Shown in pieces: positions 25,491-33,612 of a DNA stretch of 64,000 bases; position 1 is the stretch's first letter; every line of letters begins with the position of its first letter. Below the pieces are notes generated by a model. It searched no databases. It saw nothing but the letters and a program-made list of their open reading frames with translations, and was not told where the DNA came from. The position numbers were made by a program, and so were the translations under genes. Where the stretch lies: NCBI RefSeq assembly GCF_003966695.1, contig NZ_AP018829.1, positions 124,001-188,000 of the forward strand. Reading direction: 5' to 3'. The stretch is from Asticcacaulis excentricus. Lineage in GTDB: Bacteria > Pseudomonadota > Alphaproteobacteria > Caulobacterales > Caulobacteraceae.

Positions 25491-26314
25491 ACATAAGCAC
25501 CCTGTATCTGTCGATGAATAAAATTTCGTCCTTTGTATAACTCCTGAACTATAAACCATTCCTTTGCTGATTTCGGAAACCAGTAATCAACAATTTTTCT
25601 TTTTGTACATGATCTATACATCAATGGGTCTGCAACAGTCAAAGTCTGAGATTTTGCTGCACTGTCTAATAATTTCAATTCATCGGAGAGATCATACCAA
25701 TACAGACCCACTTTATGTGCAAGGCGAAAATTTTCATGCGTCTCATAAACGTGAACAGCAACACCCACGTTTCGCTTAAGTTCTCGAGCTAATTCGTCCG
25801 GATCAGACACTCCAGCATTTACAAGAGAATTTTTTATTTTTTCTTCGAGTTTATCATCAACTTTCGATGGCCCCCCGTGAAGTTGTATAGTCGAAAATGG
25901 AAGGACAGTAAGTCTTCGAGCCGCCACTGAGACATAATTTCCACAACTAGACGCGCATCGTCCCAGTACTTCAACTGGCCATCCCTTAGCATAAATTATA
26001 TTTGCCGCTGCGATCGAACTCTCAACCTCTCCACCTGCCGAAGTTATTCTCAGTTTTAAATTTTTACGATCGATATGGCGCCCCAGACATTTCAACAGCG
26101 GACCGTCGGATGGGCCGACATACCTTAGCAAGGTGCCGCCATTTTCAAGAGAGCAAATTGGGGCCGCCCCTTGCGCAACAGCCCTCTCAGCATCCCGCGC
26201 TTCCACTGCAGCCTGCAGTCCGGGCGACTCAACCTCTGCAACCGAGGACCCGAAAGACATCGCAGCCGCAAAAAAACACGCAATCCAAAACATATAAACC
26301 GACTTTAGCTTCAC
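25481..26314 (-). CDS. Exported ClpP/crotonase-fold protein (COG3904-like)
   Basis: A 277-residue protein with an N-terminal signal peptide (hydrophobic residues about 7-23). The core resembles periplasmic ClpP-fold proteins: ITSAGGEVESSIAAANII (91 onward) matches the substrate and oxyanion-binding turn, GRCASSCGN places a candidate nucleophile at Ser122, and IQLHGG gives His146. A serine protease-like function at the cell surface or in the periplasm is plausible; the acidic residue is not identified. It is directly downstream of the Cys-rich precursor gene. Such a gene is not part of the known microcin V-type systems, so it may be a processing enzyme or a protease that gives self-protection. 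Confidence 0.8.
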   Translation of the reverse strand: MKLKSVYMFWIACFFAAAMSFGSSVAEVESPGLQAAVEARDAERAVAQGAAPICSLENGGTLLRYVGPSDGPLLKCLGRHIDRKNLKLRITSAGGEVESSIAAANIIYAKGWPVEVLGRCASSCGNYVSVAARRLTVLPFSTIQLHGGPSKVDDKLEEKIKNSLVNAGVSDPDELARELKRNVGVAVHVYETHENFRLAHKVGLYWYDLSDELKLLDSAAKSQTLTVADPLMYRSCTKRKIVDYWFPKSAKEWFIVQELYKGRNFIHRQIQGAYVCN

Positions 26315-26393
26315 GGGAGCCCCCTTAGAAGTGCGCTCGAGACAATCACGAGCGCACCATTTCCAAGTCCATCAGTACGACGGTAGTTCTAAA

Positions 26394-26540
26394 TCAAACC
26401 CAGGTACCGTTGTCGGAGCACTCTTCTTTGCAAAACCGAAGACAGCTACCAGATTCATTGCAGATATAAGTACACGTGCGTGTACAAACTTGATCCCCAC
26501 CCACAACTTCGCTCAACTCGTCTACAGACAACTCTCTCAT
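26394..26540 (-). CDS. Cys-rich double-glycine microcin-like precursor peptide
   Basis: A 48-residue peptide. The 15-residue leader MRELSVDELSEVVGG ends in Gly-Gly and matches class II microcin leaders (microcin V: MRTLTLNELDSVSGG). The predicted 33-residue core starts DQVCTRTCTYIC and holds six cysteines at core positions 4, 8, 12, 18, 22 and 26, that is C-x3-C-x3-C-x5-C-x3-C-x3-C, a symmetrical pattern, followed by a short tail ending GTWV. GGAG lies 6-7 bases before the ATG. An in-frame upstream ATG gives a longer form without leader character. The C39-peptidase transporter gene lies 90 bp upstream on the same strand. Disulfide bonds, or cross-links made by an unknown enzyme, are inferred. 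I know no described family with this spacing. Confidence 0.87.
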   Translation of the reverse strand: MRELSVDELSEVVGGDQVCTRTCTYICNESGSCLRFCKEECSDNGTWV

Positions 26541-26629
26541 AAAAATTCTCCATGACATACGATCGCGGGAAATCCCCGCAAATACAATCATACATGTCAA
26601 ATAATATGATTCAAGTGAATTTTTAAATT

Positions 26630-28780
26630 TCAGCGAGAAATCTCAAATGATTTAAGATCAATACCATCGGAAATTACATATGAATTTACTTCCGTTATTT
26701 TAGCGCCATATACATCCACAATTCTATCGGCTTTTTTTATTAGAGAAGGTCTATGAGCGACTGCGATTCTAGTAATGTCTAATTCACGTATAATTTGCGA
26801 TATAATTTCTTCTGTTTCTTCATCTATATTGGCGGTCCCCTCATCTAAAATCAATATTTTCGGTTTGCGATATAGCGCTCTTGCCAAAAGCAATCTCTGT
26901 TTCTGGCCTCCAGATAAACTCGACCCCATATCTCCCACTAGAGTATGATAGCCCATCGGCATTTTCAGTATTTCATTGTGAATTTGCGCGATTTTGGCGG
27001 CTTCGTGAATTGTAGCAGTATCGAAATCCGAACTAAAAAATGAGATATTCTCGGCAATGGTCCCCGATAAGAGGTTATCATTTTGAGCTACATATCCAAC
27101 AGATGCCCTCCAGCTTCTCCAGCGAGCGGGGGTTGCCTCATGGCCATCCAACTTTATGGTTCCTTCGTTAGGTGGCATCAAGCCGAGCATTAGCTTGACC
27201 AACGTGCTCTTCCCACCACCGGAAGGGCCAGTTATTGCAATATACTCTCCAGCTTGGATCTTGAGCGTTGCATCCTTAAAAACCCACCTGTCAGCGTCTC
27301 CATAACGATAAGATAAATTTTGAAGTTCGATATCACCTTCAACGGCTCGCAAGTCCTCCTGCCCCCCCATATCTTCAGAAGTGGCATGCACTAGGTCACT
27401 CAATCGATCCATATGTAGTGAAATTAAGCGGAATTGTGTGAATTGCTGCACCAATGCTAGTGATCGGTCGACAAATATTTGTCGAAAGGCCAAAAACGCC
27501 ACCAACATACCGACTGACAATCCTTCGTTATTTAAGATCGATTTTGCGCCGAAATATAGTATCGCAACCGTCTGAATACCGTTCGCTGCCATGACGATGG
27601 AATTTAAGAAAATCTCTACGCGTGCAGATTTTGCTGCGGAATCGAAGACAAGGCTAAATAGGTTCCTCCAGTTAGCTTCACGGACAGATTCAAAACCCAT
27701 GATTTTGATCGGAGAAATCGCCCGTAGAGTCTCCATCAAGTATGTTTGCTCATTAGCTGAATTCGCAATTTGTGCCTCTGACCGATCGCGAATGATTGGA
27801 TAAAAGGCCCAATTGATCGCACCAATTAGGAACAGTCCCGCAAAAACTATTGCAGACAGTTTCATAGAATAAAAAATTAAAATTGATGCAGATACCAGCG
27901 CCATGGTGCCATCGATTAGCACTGAAGCAATACCCTGAGTAAGAACTTGTTGAATGGTCTTAGTCGACCCAAAGCGGGAGAGTATGTCTCCCATATGCCG
28001 TTTTTCAAAAAACCCAATCGGAAGCTTCATTACATGCTGCATCAAATTGCCTACTATCTGATATACAAGCTGAAAGCCTAAAAGCCGAATGGACCATTCA
28101 CGAAGACCGCTAATCACAGCAAGTAATATTGCCAGTATAAAAAAACCTGCCGCTACGACAATGAGTAAGCTGTCATCGCTTCGCCCGATTGCTTCATCAA
28201 TGACAATTTGAACTTGGAACGGTGCTGCTAATACCAGCAATTGAAGTGACAACGAAACGAACAAAATATATACAAACGATTTGTACAATCCCTCAAATCC
28301 GGACGCCAGATTTTTTAATCCAATTTTCGATTTATCAAATATAATATTAAAATTTTGCGGTTTTACTATCTCCAGTGCCACACCAGTAAATTTTTCAGAG
28401 AAAGCTTCAATGCCGTATTCTATTTCCCCTAAATTTGGATCTAATACGGTAAATTTTTTACCTTTTACACTTTTCAAAACAACGAAATGGTTTAGTTCCC
28501 AATGCAGGATTGCGGGCATCTTGAGCTCACCCAAATGATGCAATTCCAATCTTAATGCTCTAGCAGACAAGCCTAGCTGCTGGCATAGGTCGATCATTGT
28601 AGACAGATTAAGCCCGTTAAGACCCACATTAAATCGTCTTCTTATTCCATTTAGGTCAATCCTATGCCCGTGAAAATTTGACACCATTGCTAGGCACGCC
28701 AATCCACACTCTGATGCCTCAGCCTGATAAATCATGGGCATGCGATAAGAATTTTTAATGCCAGTCCAAATATTGGTCAT
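26630..28780 (-). CDS. Peptidase-containing ABC transporter (PCAT, CvaB-like)
   Basis: A 716-residue bifunctional exporter. The N-terminal C39 peptidase (about residues 14-140) has Gln19, Cys25 in ASECGLACLA, His98 in LNHFVVLK and Asp114 in VLDPNLG, so it should be active and cut after Gly-Gly. Six membrane helices (about 170-440) precede the ATPase, which has Walker A GPSGGGKST, signature LSGGQKQRLLLARAL and Walker B ILILDEGTANID. The start at 28780 overlaps the HlyD-type gene stop by 4 bases (ATGA); longer in-frame starts exist. Together with the adaptor gene it would cut the leader of the 48-residue precursor and export it through a TolC-like channel encoded elsewhere. Confidence 0.95.
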   Translation of the reverse strand: MTNIWTGIKNSYRMPMIYQAEASECGLACLAMVSNFHGHRIDLNGIRRRFNVGLNGLNLSTMIDLCQQLGLSARALRLELHHLGELKMPAILHWELNHFVVLKSVKGKKFTVLDPNLGEIEYGIEAFSEKFTGVALEIVKPQNFNIIFDKSKIGLKNLASGFEGLYKSFVYILFVSLSLQLLVLAAPFQVQIVIDEAIGRSDDSLLIVVAAGFFILAILLAVISGLREWSIRLLGFQLVYQIVGNLMQHVMKLPIGFFEKRHMGDILSRFGSTKTIQQVLTQGIASVLIDGTMALVSASILIFYSMKLSAIVFAGLFLIGAINWAFYPIIRDRSEAQIANSANEQTYLMETLRAISPIKIMGFESVREANWRNLFSLVFDSAAKSARVEIFLNSIVMAANGIQTVAILYFGAKSILNNEGLSVGMLVAFLAFRQIFVDRSLALVQQFTQFRLISLHMDRLSDLVHATSEDMGGQEDLRAVEGDIELQNLSYRYGDADRWVFKDATLKIQAGEYIAITGPSGGGKSTLVKLMLGLMPPNEGTIKLDGHEATPARWRSWRASVGYVAQNDNLLSGTIAENISFFSSDFDTATIHEAAKIAQIHNEILKMPMGYHTLVGDMGSSLSGGQKQRLLLARALYRKPKILILDEGTANIDEETEEIISQIIRELDITRIAVAHRPSLIKKADRIVDVYGAKITEVNSYVISDGIDLKSFEISR

Positions 28781-30024
28781 TTCGCAAGGCGCCCGGCTGC
28801 GAATATAGGATCCATAATCCACTCCCAAATACTACGCTTATCTATTATTATTTCTGCGGTAAAATGCATTCCGGGTTGAAGTGGGATTTTTTCATTATAT
28901 GCCTTCACAAATCCATCCTTCAATTTTGCCCTAACCTTAAACACAGGAGAATCTATCTTAACTCCGGGAGCATTTATCTCTGAAGGAGCAATGACCGTAT
29001 TCGAAACGGAAATGATAGTTCCATGACCAGTACCGAATTTTTGATACGGAAACGCCGAGTACTTCAACGAAACGTTCTGGCCAACTTTTATAAATCCCGC
29101 AGCTTCTGACGTTACAAACATCTCAGCAAATAGAGCACCGTTCTCGGGAACCATAACAACTGCAGTCATTCCCTCATTCATATACTGTCCACGTTCAACC
29201 AGTATGATTGATGCTCGTCCGTTTATCGGAGATTTTATTACGTACTTTCCACTGTCGAAAATTTCATTTATTTGTTGCTTATTATTAATTCTGGAAATAT
29301 TTGCAACTTGTCCCTGTTCCTTCAATTTTGCATTCGAGCTTTCAATCTCCGACTCAGCAGCTTGAATCTGTTGTTCCAAAACCATTAATTGAGAATTATA
29401 GGAGGCGTAACTTTCCTTCGCGCTCAGATAATTGTTTTCCAGCTCATTGAGCCTTGAGCTTGAAATATAACCTTTTTCAAGTAGTTTTTTGTTTTTTTCC
29501 AGTTCTGAAAATGATATTTGCTCCTTACGGCTAAACAGTGATAAATTCTCTTTTACGTAATTACGCTGCTCTACCAACATTTCTTTCTTTGCGTAGAGCC
29601 CACCAATTAACGCTTTCAATTGCTCATATCTGGCCTTTTCAGCAAAATCAAAGGCATCGGCTTCCATTTTCTTGAGAGACACTCGTCGTGTGAGAGCATT
29701 TTCTGAGTCGCTATCCGTCGAAGACTTTACGGTCAATATAGCTTCACCAGCTCTCACCGGATCTCCCTCATTGACAAGGACATCCTCAACAACGCCGGCT
29801 TGTTCCGCGGACAAGCGACTTATCCCACCGATAGGCACCAACCAGCCGATTACCGATTCCTTGCGCGAAAATGTCGCCATTGATCCGAACAAGGCAGAAC
29901 ACAGCACCGTAGCTGAAAGAAAGAAACCGAATATCGTCCATCGCCCCCCTACCGAAAGTATCACCTTCCCATCCAACCGTTTGGCGGAAGCTTTGAACAC
30001 TTCTTTTCGAAATAGATCGCTCAA
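28777..30024 (-). CDS. HlyD/CvaA-family membrane fusion protein
   Basis: A 415-residue periplasmic adaptor. It has a short cytoplasmic N-terminus, one membrane helix (about residues 29-50) and a biotinyl-lipoyl-like half (AEQAGVVEDVLVNEGDPVRAG). A long coiled-coil hairpin (about 105-245) follows, then the returning lipoyl half (KSPINGRASIILVERGQYMN) and a beta-barrel region. This is the layout of CvaA-type adaptors that link PCAT exporters to TolC. It is the first gene of the microcin operon and overlaps the PCAT gene. Codon use is AT-rich, unlike the flanking transfer and imu genes, which indicates recent transfer. Confidence 0.93.
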   Translation of the reverse strand: MSDLFRKEVFKASAKRLDGKVILSVGGRWTIFGFFLSATVLCSALFGSMATFSRKESVIGWLVPIGGISRLSAEQAGVVEDVLVNEGDPVRAGEAILTVKSSTDSDSENALTRRVSLKKMEADAFDFAEKARYEQLKALIGGLYAKKEMLVEQRNYVKENLSLFSRKEQISFSELEKNKKLLEKGYISSSRLNELENNYLSAKESYASYNSQLMVLEQQIQAAESEIESSNAKLKEQGQVANISRINNKQQINEIFDSGKYVIKSPINGRASIILVERGQYMNEGMTAVVMVPENGALFAEMFVTSEAAGFIKVGQNVSLKYSAFPYQKFGTGHGTIISVSNTVIAPSEINAPGVKIDSPVFKVRAKLKDGFVKAYNEKIPLQPGMHFTAEIIIDKRSIWEWIMDPIFAAGRLAK

Positions 30025-30063
30025 GCACTACCCCCCTATGGCTGCAAAGCGAACTAAGTCTTT

Positions 30064-30300
30064 CTATCTATGATTGTCAAGCTCCACGACGTTGACCCTG
30101 GTTTTATCCCGTTTGAGTTCGCTCCGGCAGTTGGCGCCCCATGTCGCTGTAGAACGGCCGCAGGTGCTCACGAATGTGGGAGAGGTCAACGAACCGGTCG
30201 ATTGAGCGGATAGATGGTCGGTTGGCACATGACGTTCGAGGTTGAACTCGTAAAACAGTGCCGCCTGCATCACCGTCCGCTCGCCCATCATGACCGAAAC
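30064..30300 (-). mobile_element. Fragment of an IS1182-like transposase gene
   Basis: Minus-strand sequence starts MMGERTVMQAALFYEFNLER, typical of IS1182-type transposases, then shifts frame and ends within about 80 codons. It is a decayed scar between the microcin operon and dnaE2. Part of it (near 30090-30135) resembles sequence at about 60175-60215, so related scars exist elsewhere in the window. Confidence 0.6.
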
Positions 30301-30384
30301 CCCTGCTACAAAAGCAGTGAATCAGGACTTCAGGTCGTTAGCAACTCCGACTTTTTCAACACTATCGGCCAAAACCGGTCTCCT

Positions 30385-33300
30385 TCACCGAAAATCCCTA
30401 CTCTTCTGCACCCAGCCCCCACCCTGCGCTCTGGCCACTCGTGCATCCTGTCCGGGGCCACCATTGCGGAACTCATCGCCGGGCATACGGGGCACACTGA
30501 GCGGTGTGTCGCGTTCACCGACACTGGCCAGAAGCGGTGACAGATCGAAGACGGAGCGCGCGATCAGGTGCACCACCTCGCCTTCGCGCTGGGTATAGCC
30601 GTTGATGGCCACAAAGGACGAGCCATAGACGGCCGCCTTATGAGCGACCGCGACCTTCTCCCAAACCACCACATTGGCGTCGCGGGTCTCGTCCTCAAGC
30701 GTCATGAACATCACGCCATTGGCGGAGCCGGGTTTCTGGCGGACGAGCACCATGCCCGCCACGCTGACGCTGCGCCCATCTTTTGAGGCCATGGCGTCCG
30801 CGCAGGTCATCAGGCCGCGTTGGCGCAGCTCTTCGCGCAGGAACGAGACGGGGTGCGTCCCGAGAGTGAGGCCCAGGTGATTGTAGTCTTCGACCACCCT
30901 GGCCCCGGCCGTCATGGGTTTGAGGATCACTTGCGGTTCAGGCATAGCGGTTGTCTCTCCTGCCCCCGCCTCCAGATGATCAAATAAGGGTAAGGGATCA
31001 TCGCGCAGGGCACGGATGGCAAACAGGGCGTCCCTGCGATTTAAACCGAGGGCGGGAGAGAACGCATCGGCCTTAGCCAGTTGCCGCAGCGTCGCCACCG
31101 GGGTACGCGCCCGCTTCCACAGATCGGGGATGGATGTGAAGGGGTGATCTCCGCGGTACAGGATCATCCTAGCAATGTCCGCGCTTTTTAGCCCTTTGAC
31201 GAGCCGGAAGCCTAAGCGCACGGCATAGCGTCCCGGTCGGTGTGTCTCCTCCAGCGTACAGTCCCAGCGCGAGGCATTGACGCAGACCGGGCGGACCGCC
31301 ACGCCGTGTTCCTTAGCGTTGCGCACCAGCTGCGCCGGGGCATAGAAGCCCATGGGCTGGGAGTTGAGGAGCGCGGCGCAGAAGACGTCCGGATGATGGC
31401 ATTTCATCCAGGAGGAGGCATAGGCGATCAGCGCGAAGGAATAGGCGTGCGACTCCGGAAACCCATAGGAGCCAAACCCTTCCAGCTGGCTGAATATCTG
31501 TTCGGCATAGTCCCGTGTGTAGCCGTTTGTGAGCATCCCCTGCACGATCTCGTCATGGAATTTTGAGACGCCGCCGGTGTGTTTGAAGGTGGCCATGGCG
31601 CGGCGGACCATATCGGCGCGCCCCGGCGAGAAGCCGGCCGCCTTGATGACAACCGACATGGCCTGCTCCTGAAACAAAGGCACGCCCAGGGTTTTCGAGA
31701 GAATGGCCTCCAGTTCCTTTGAGGGATAGGTGACCTCTTCCGTGCCCTCACGCCGTCGCAGGTAGGGATGCACCATACCGCCCTGGATGGGGCCAGGCCG
31801 GACGATGGCGACCTGCACCACAAGGTCATAGAAGGTCCGCGGCCTGGTGCGCGGCAGCATGGCCTGCTGGGCGCGGCTTTCGATCTGGAAGACACCGACC
31901 GTATCGGCCTTGCGGATCATGGCGTAGGTGCGCGGGTCTTCGGCCGGGATGGTGGCGAGATCAAGCTTTATGCCCTTGACCTCAGCGAGCATATCGAGCG
32001 AGCGCTTCATGCACGACATCATGCCAAGCCCCAGGCAATCGACCTTCATGAAGGCCAGCACGTCGATATCGTCCTTGTCCCATTCGATGACCTGCCGGGC
32101 TTTCATGCGCGCGGGCTGGATCGGCACCAGTTCGTCGAGCCGGTCGTGGGTCAGGACAAAGCCACCCGGATGCTGGCTCAAATGCCGCGGCACGTTCATC
32201 AAGAGCAGGTGCAGGTCGATGGCGAGCTTCAGGCGCCGGTCATTGAGGTTGAGCCCTAAGCCTTCGGCCTCGGTCAAAGTCATGCCGCCCCGGTGCCAGT
32301 GGGTCACCTGTTTGGAGATCAGCTTGATCGTATCTTCGGGATAGCCCATCACCTTGAGCACGGCCCGGATGGCCCCGCGCGTGCGGAACCGCGTGACGAC
32401 GGCGGTAAGGGCGGCGTGCGAACGGCCATAGGTCTCATAGACCCATTGCAGCACCTCCTCACGGCGCTGGTGTTCGAAGTCCACATCGATATCGGGCGGC
32501 TCCCCCCGCTCTTCGGAGATAAAGCGCTCGAACAGAAGATCGTTGCGATCGGGATCGACGCTCGTAATGCCCAGCACAAAACAGACGCAGGAGTTGGCGG
32601 CCGAGCCTCGACCCTGACAAAGGATGTCCTGCGAGCGGGCGAAGTTGACGATGGCATTCACCGTCAAAAAATAGGGCGCGTAGTTGAGCTTCTCGATCAG
32701 GGTCAGTTCATGGCGCAGAAGGTCGATGACCTTTTGCGGCACGCCTTCCTGGTAGCGCCGCTTCGCGCCTTCCCAGGTCAGTTTTTTGAGGGCGTCGATG
32801 GCTGACAGTCCCGGTAAAAGCTTTTCTTCCGGATATTGGTATTTAAGCTCGTCGAGGCTGAAACGGCACTGATCGGCGATCTCGGCGCTGCGCCTTAAGG
32901 CACCCTCATAGCCCGGAAGCAGGCGATACATCTCCTCGGGCGTCTTCAGATAGCGATCGGCGTAGCGGTGGCGCAGATCCCCCAGGGTGTCGATGGTGCA
33001 GTTGTGGCGGATACAGGTGACCACGTCGTGCAACTGGTCGCGCTCATGGACATGATAGAGGACGTCATTGGTGACGACGGTGGGCACGCGCACCCTGGCC
33101 GCCAGGTTCGACAGGTCATGCAAACGCAGATGATCGCCCTGCCGGCGACGCAGCGTCAGCGCCATATGGGCGCGCTCGGCAAAAATGGTCTTGAAGCGAC
33201 GCAGGCGCTGGGCGCAGACCTCGTCGGCCTCGTCCGGGAGGAAGATGCCGATCAGACCTGCATTGAAGTCCTCGACATCCTGCCAGGTGAGGTCACAGCG

Positions 33301-33612
33301 CCCCTTGCCGCCCCGCGCCTTGCCCACCGTCAAAAGCCGCGACAGGCGCGCATAGGCGGCCCGGTCAGTGGGATAGACCAGAAGCGAAGACCCATCGCTA
33401 AGATCGAGGTGACAGCCGACGATCAGGCGCACGCCTGTCGCTTTGGCGGCCACATGGGCACGCACCATACCGGCGAGTGTGTTGCGATCCGCAATGGCCA
33501 GCGCCTCAAGACCCAGCGTCTGTGCGCGCACGAACAGCTCATCTGGGGATGAACAGCCCTGCAGGAAGGAGAAGTAGGACGCGCACTGAAGCTCGACATA
33601 AGGTGGCTGCAT
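30385..33612 (-). CDS. dnaE2: Error-prone DNA polymerase DnaE2 (ImuC)
   Basis: A 1075-residue C-family polymerase alpha subunit of the SOS mutasome. The N-terminal PHP domain (YVELQCASYFSFLQGCSSPD) has the changed metal-binding residues typical of DnaE2, and the polymerase core shows PDIDVDFEHQRREEVLQWVY and the aspartates of FMKVDCLGLGMM. An HhH region and an OB-fold (GMVLVRQKPGSANGVMFMTL) follow. It is the last gene of the LexA-controlled imu operon and overlaps imuB by one base. It would carry out translesion synthesis together with ImuA and ImuB. As an extra copy on mobile DNA, it could raise mutation rates in new hosts. Confidence 0.96.
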   Translation of the reverse strand: MQPPYVELQCASYFSFLQGCSSPDELFVRAQTLGLEALAIADRNTLAGMVRAHVAAKATGVRLIVGCHLDLSDGSSLLVYPTDRAAYARLSRLLTVGKARGGKGRCDLTWQDVEDFNAGLIGIFLPDEADEVCAQRLRRFKTIFAERAHMALTLRRRQGDHLRLHDLSNLAARVRVPTVVTNDVLYHVHERDQLHDVVTCIRHNCTIDTLGDLRHRYADRYLKTPEEMYRLLPGYEGALRRSAEIADQCRFSLDELKYQYPEEKLLPGLSAIDALKKLTWEGAKRRYQEGVPQKVIDLLRHELTLIEKLNYAPYFLTVNAIVNFARSQDILCQGRGSAANSCVCFVLGITSVDPDRNDLLFERFISEERGEPPDIDVDFEHQRREEVLQWVYETYGRSHAALTAVVTRFRTRGAIRAVLKVMGYPEDTIKLISKQVTHWHRGGMTLTEAEGLGLNLNDRRLKLAIDLHLLLMNVPRHLSQHPGGFVLTHDRLDELVPIQPARMKARQVIEWDKDDIDVLAFMKVDCLGLGMMSCMKRSLDMLAEVKGIKLDLATIPAEDPRTYAMIRKADTVGVFQIESRAQQAMLPRTRPRTFYDLVVQVAIVRPGPIQGGMVHPYLRRREGTEEVTYPSKELEAILSKTLGVPLFQEQAMSVVIKAAGFSPGRADMVRRAMATFKHTGGVSKFHDEIVQGMLTNGYTRDYAEQIFSQLEGFGSYGFPESHAYSFALIAYASSWMKCHHPDVFCAALLNSQPMGFYAPAQLVRNAKEHGVAVRPVCVNASRWDCTLEETHRPGRYAVRLGFRLVKGLKSADIARMILYRGDHPFTSIPDLWKRARTPVATLRQLAKADAFSPALGLNRRDALFAIRALRDDPLPLFDHLEAGAGETTAMPEPQVILKPMTAGARVVEDYNHLGLTLGTHPVSFLREELRQRGLMTCADAMASKDGRSVSVAGMVLVRQKPGSANGVMFMTLEDETRDANVVVWEKVAVAHKAAVYGSSFVAINGYTQREGEVVHLIARSVFDLSPLLASVGERDTPLSVPRMPGDEFRNGGPGQDARVARAQGGGWVQKSRDFR

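Noticed and set aside
31768-32805. Long plus-strand frames opposite dnaE2
   Set aside because: Antisense shadows of a highly conserved polymerase; no start signal.
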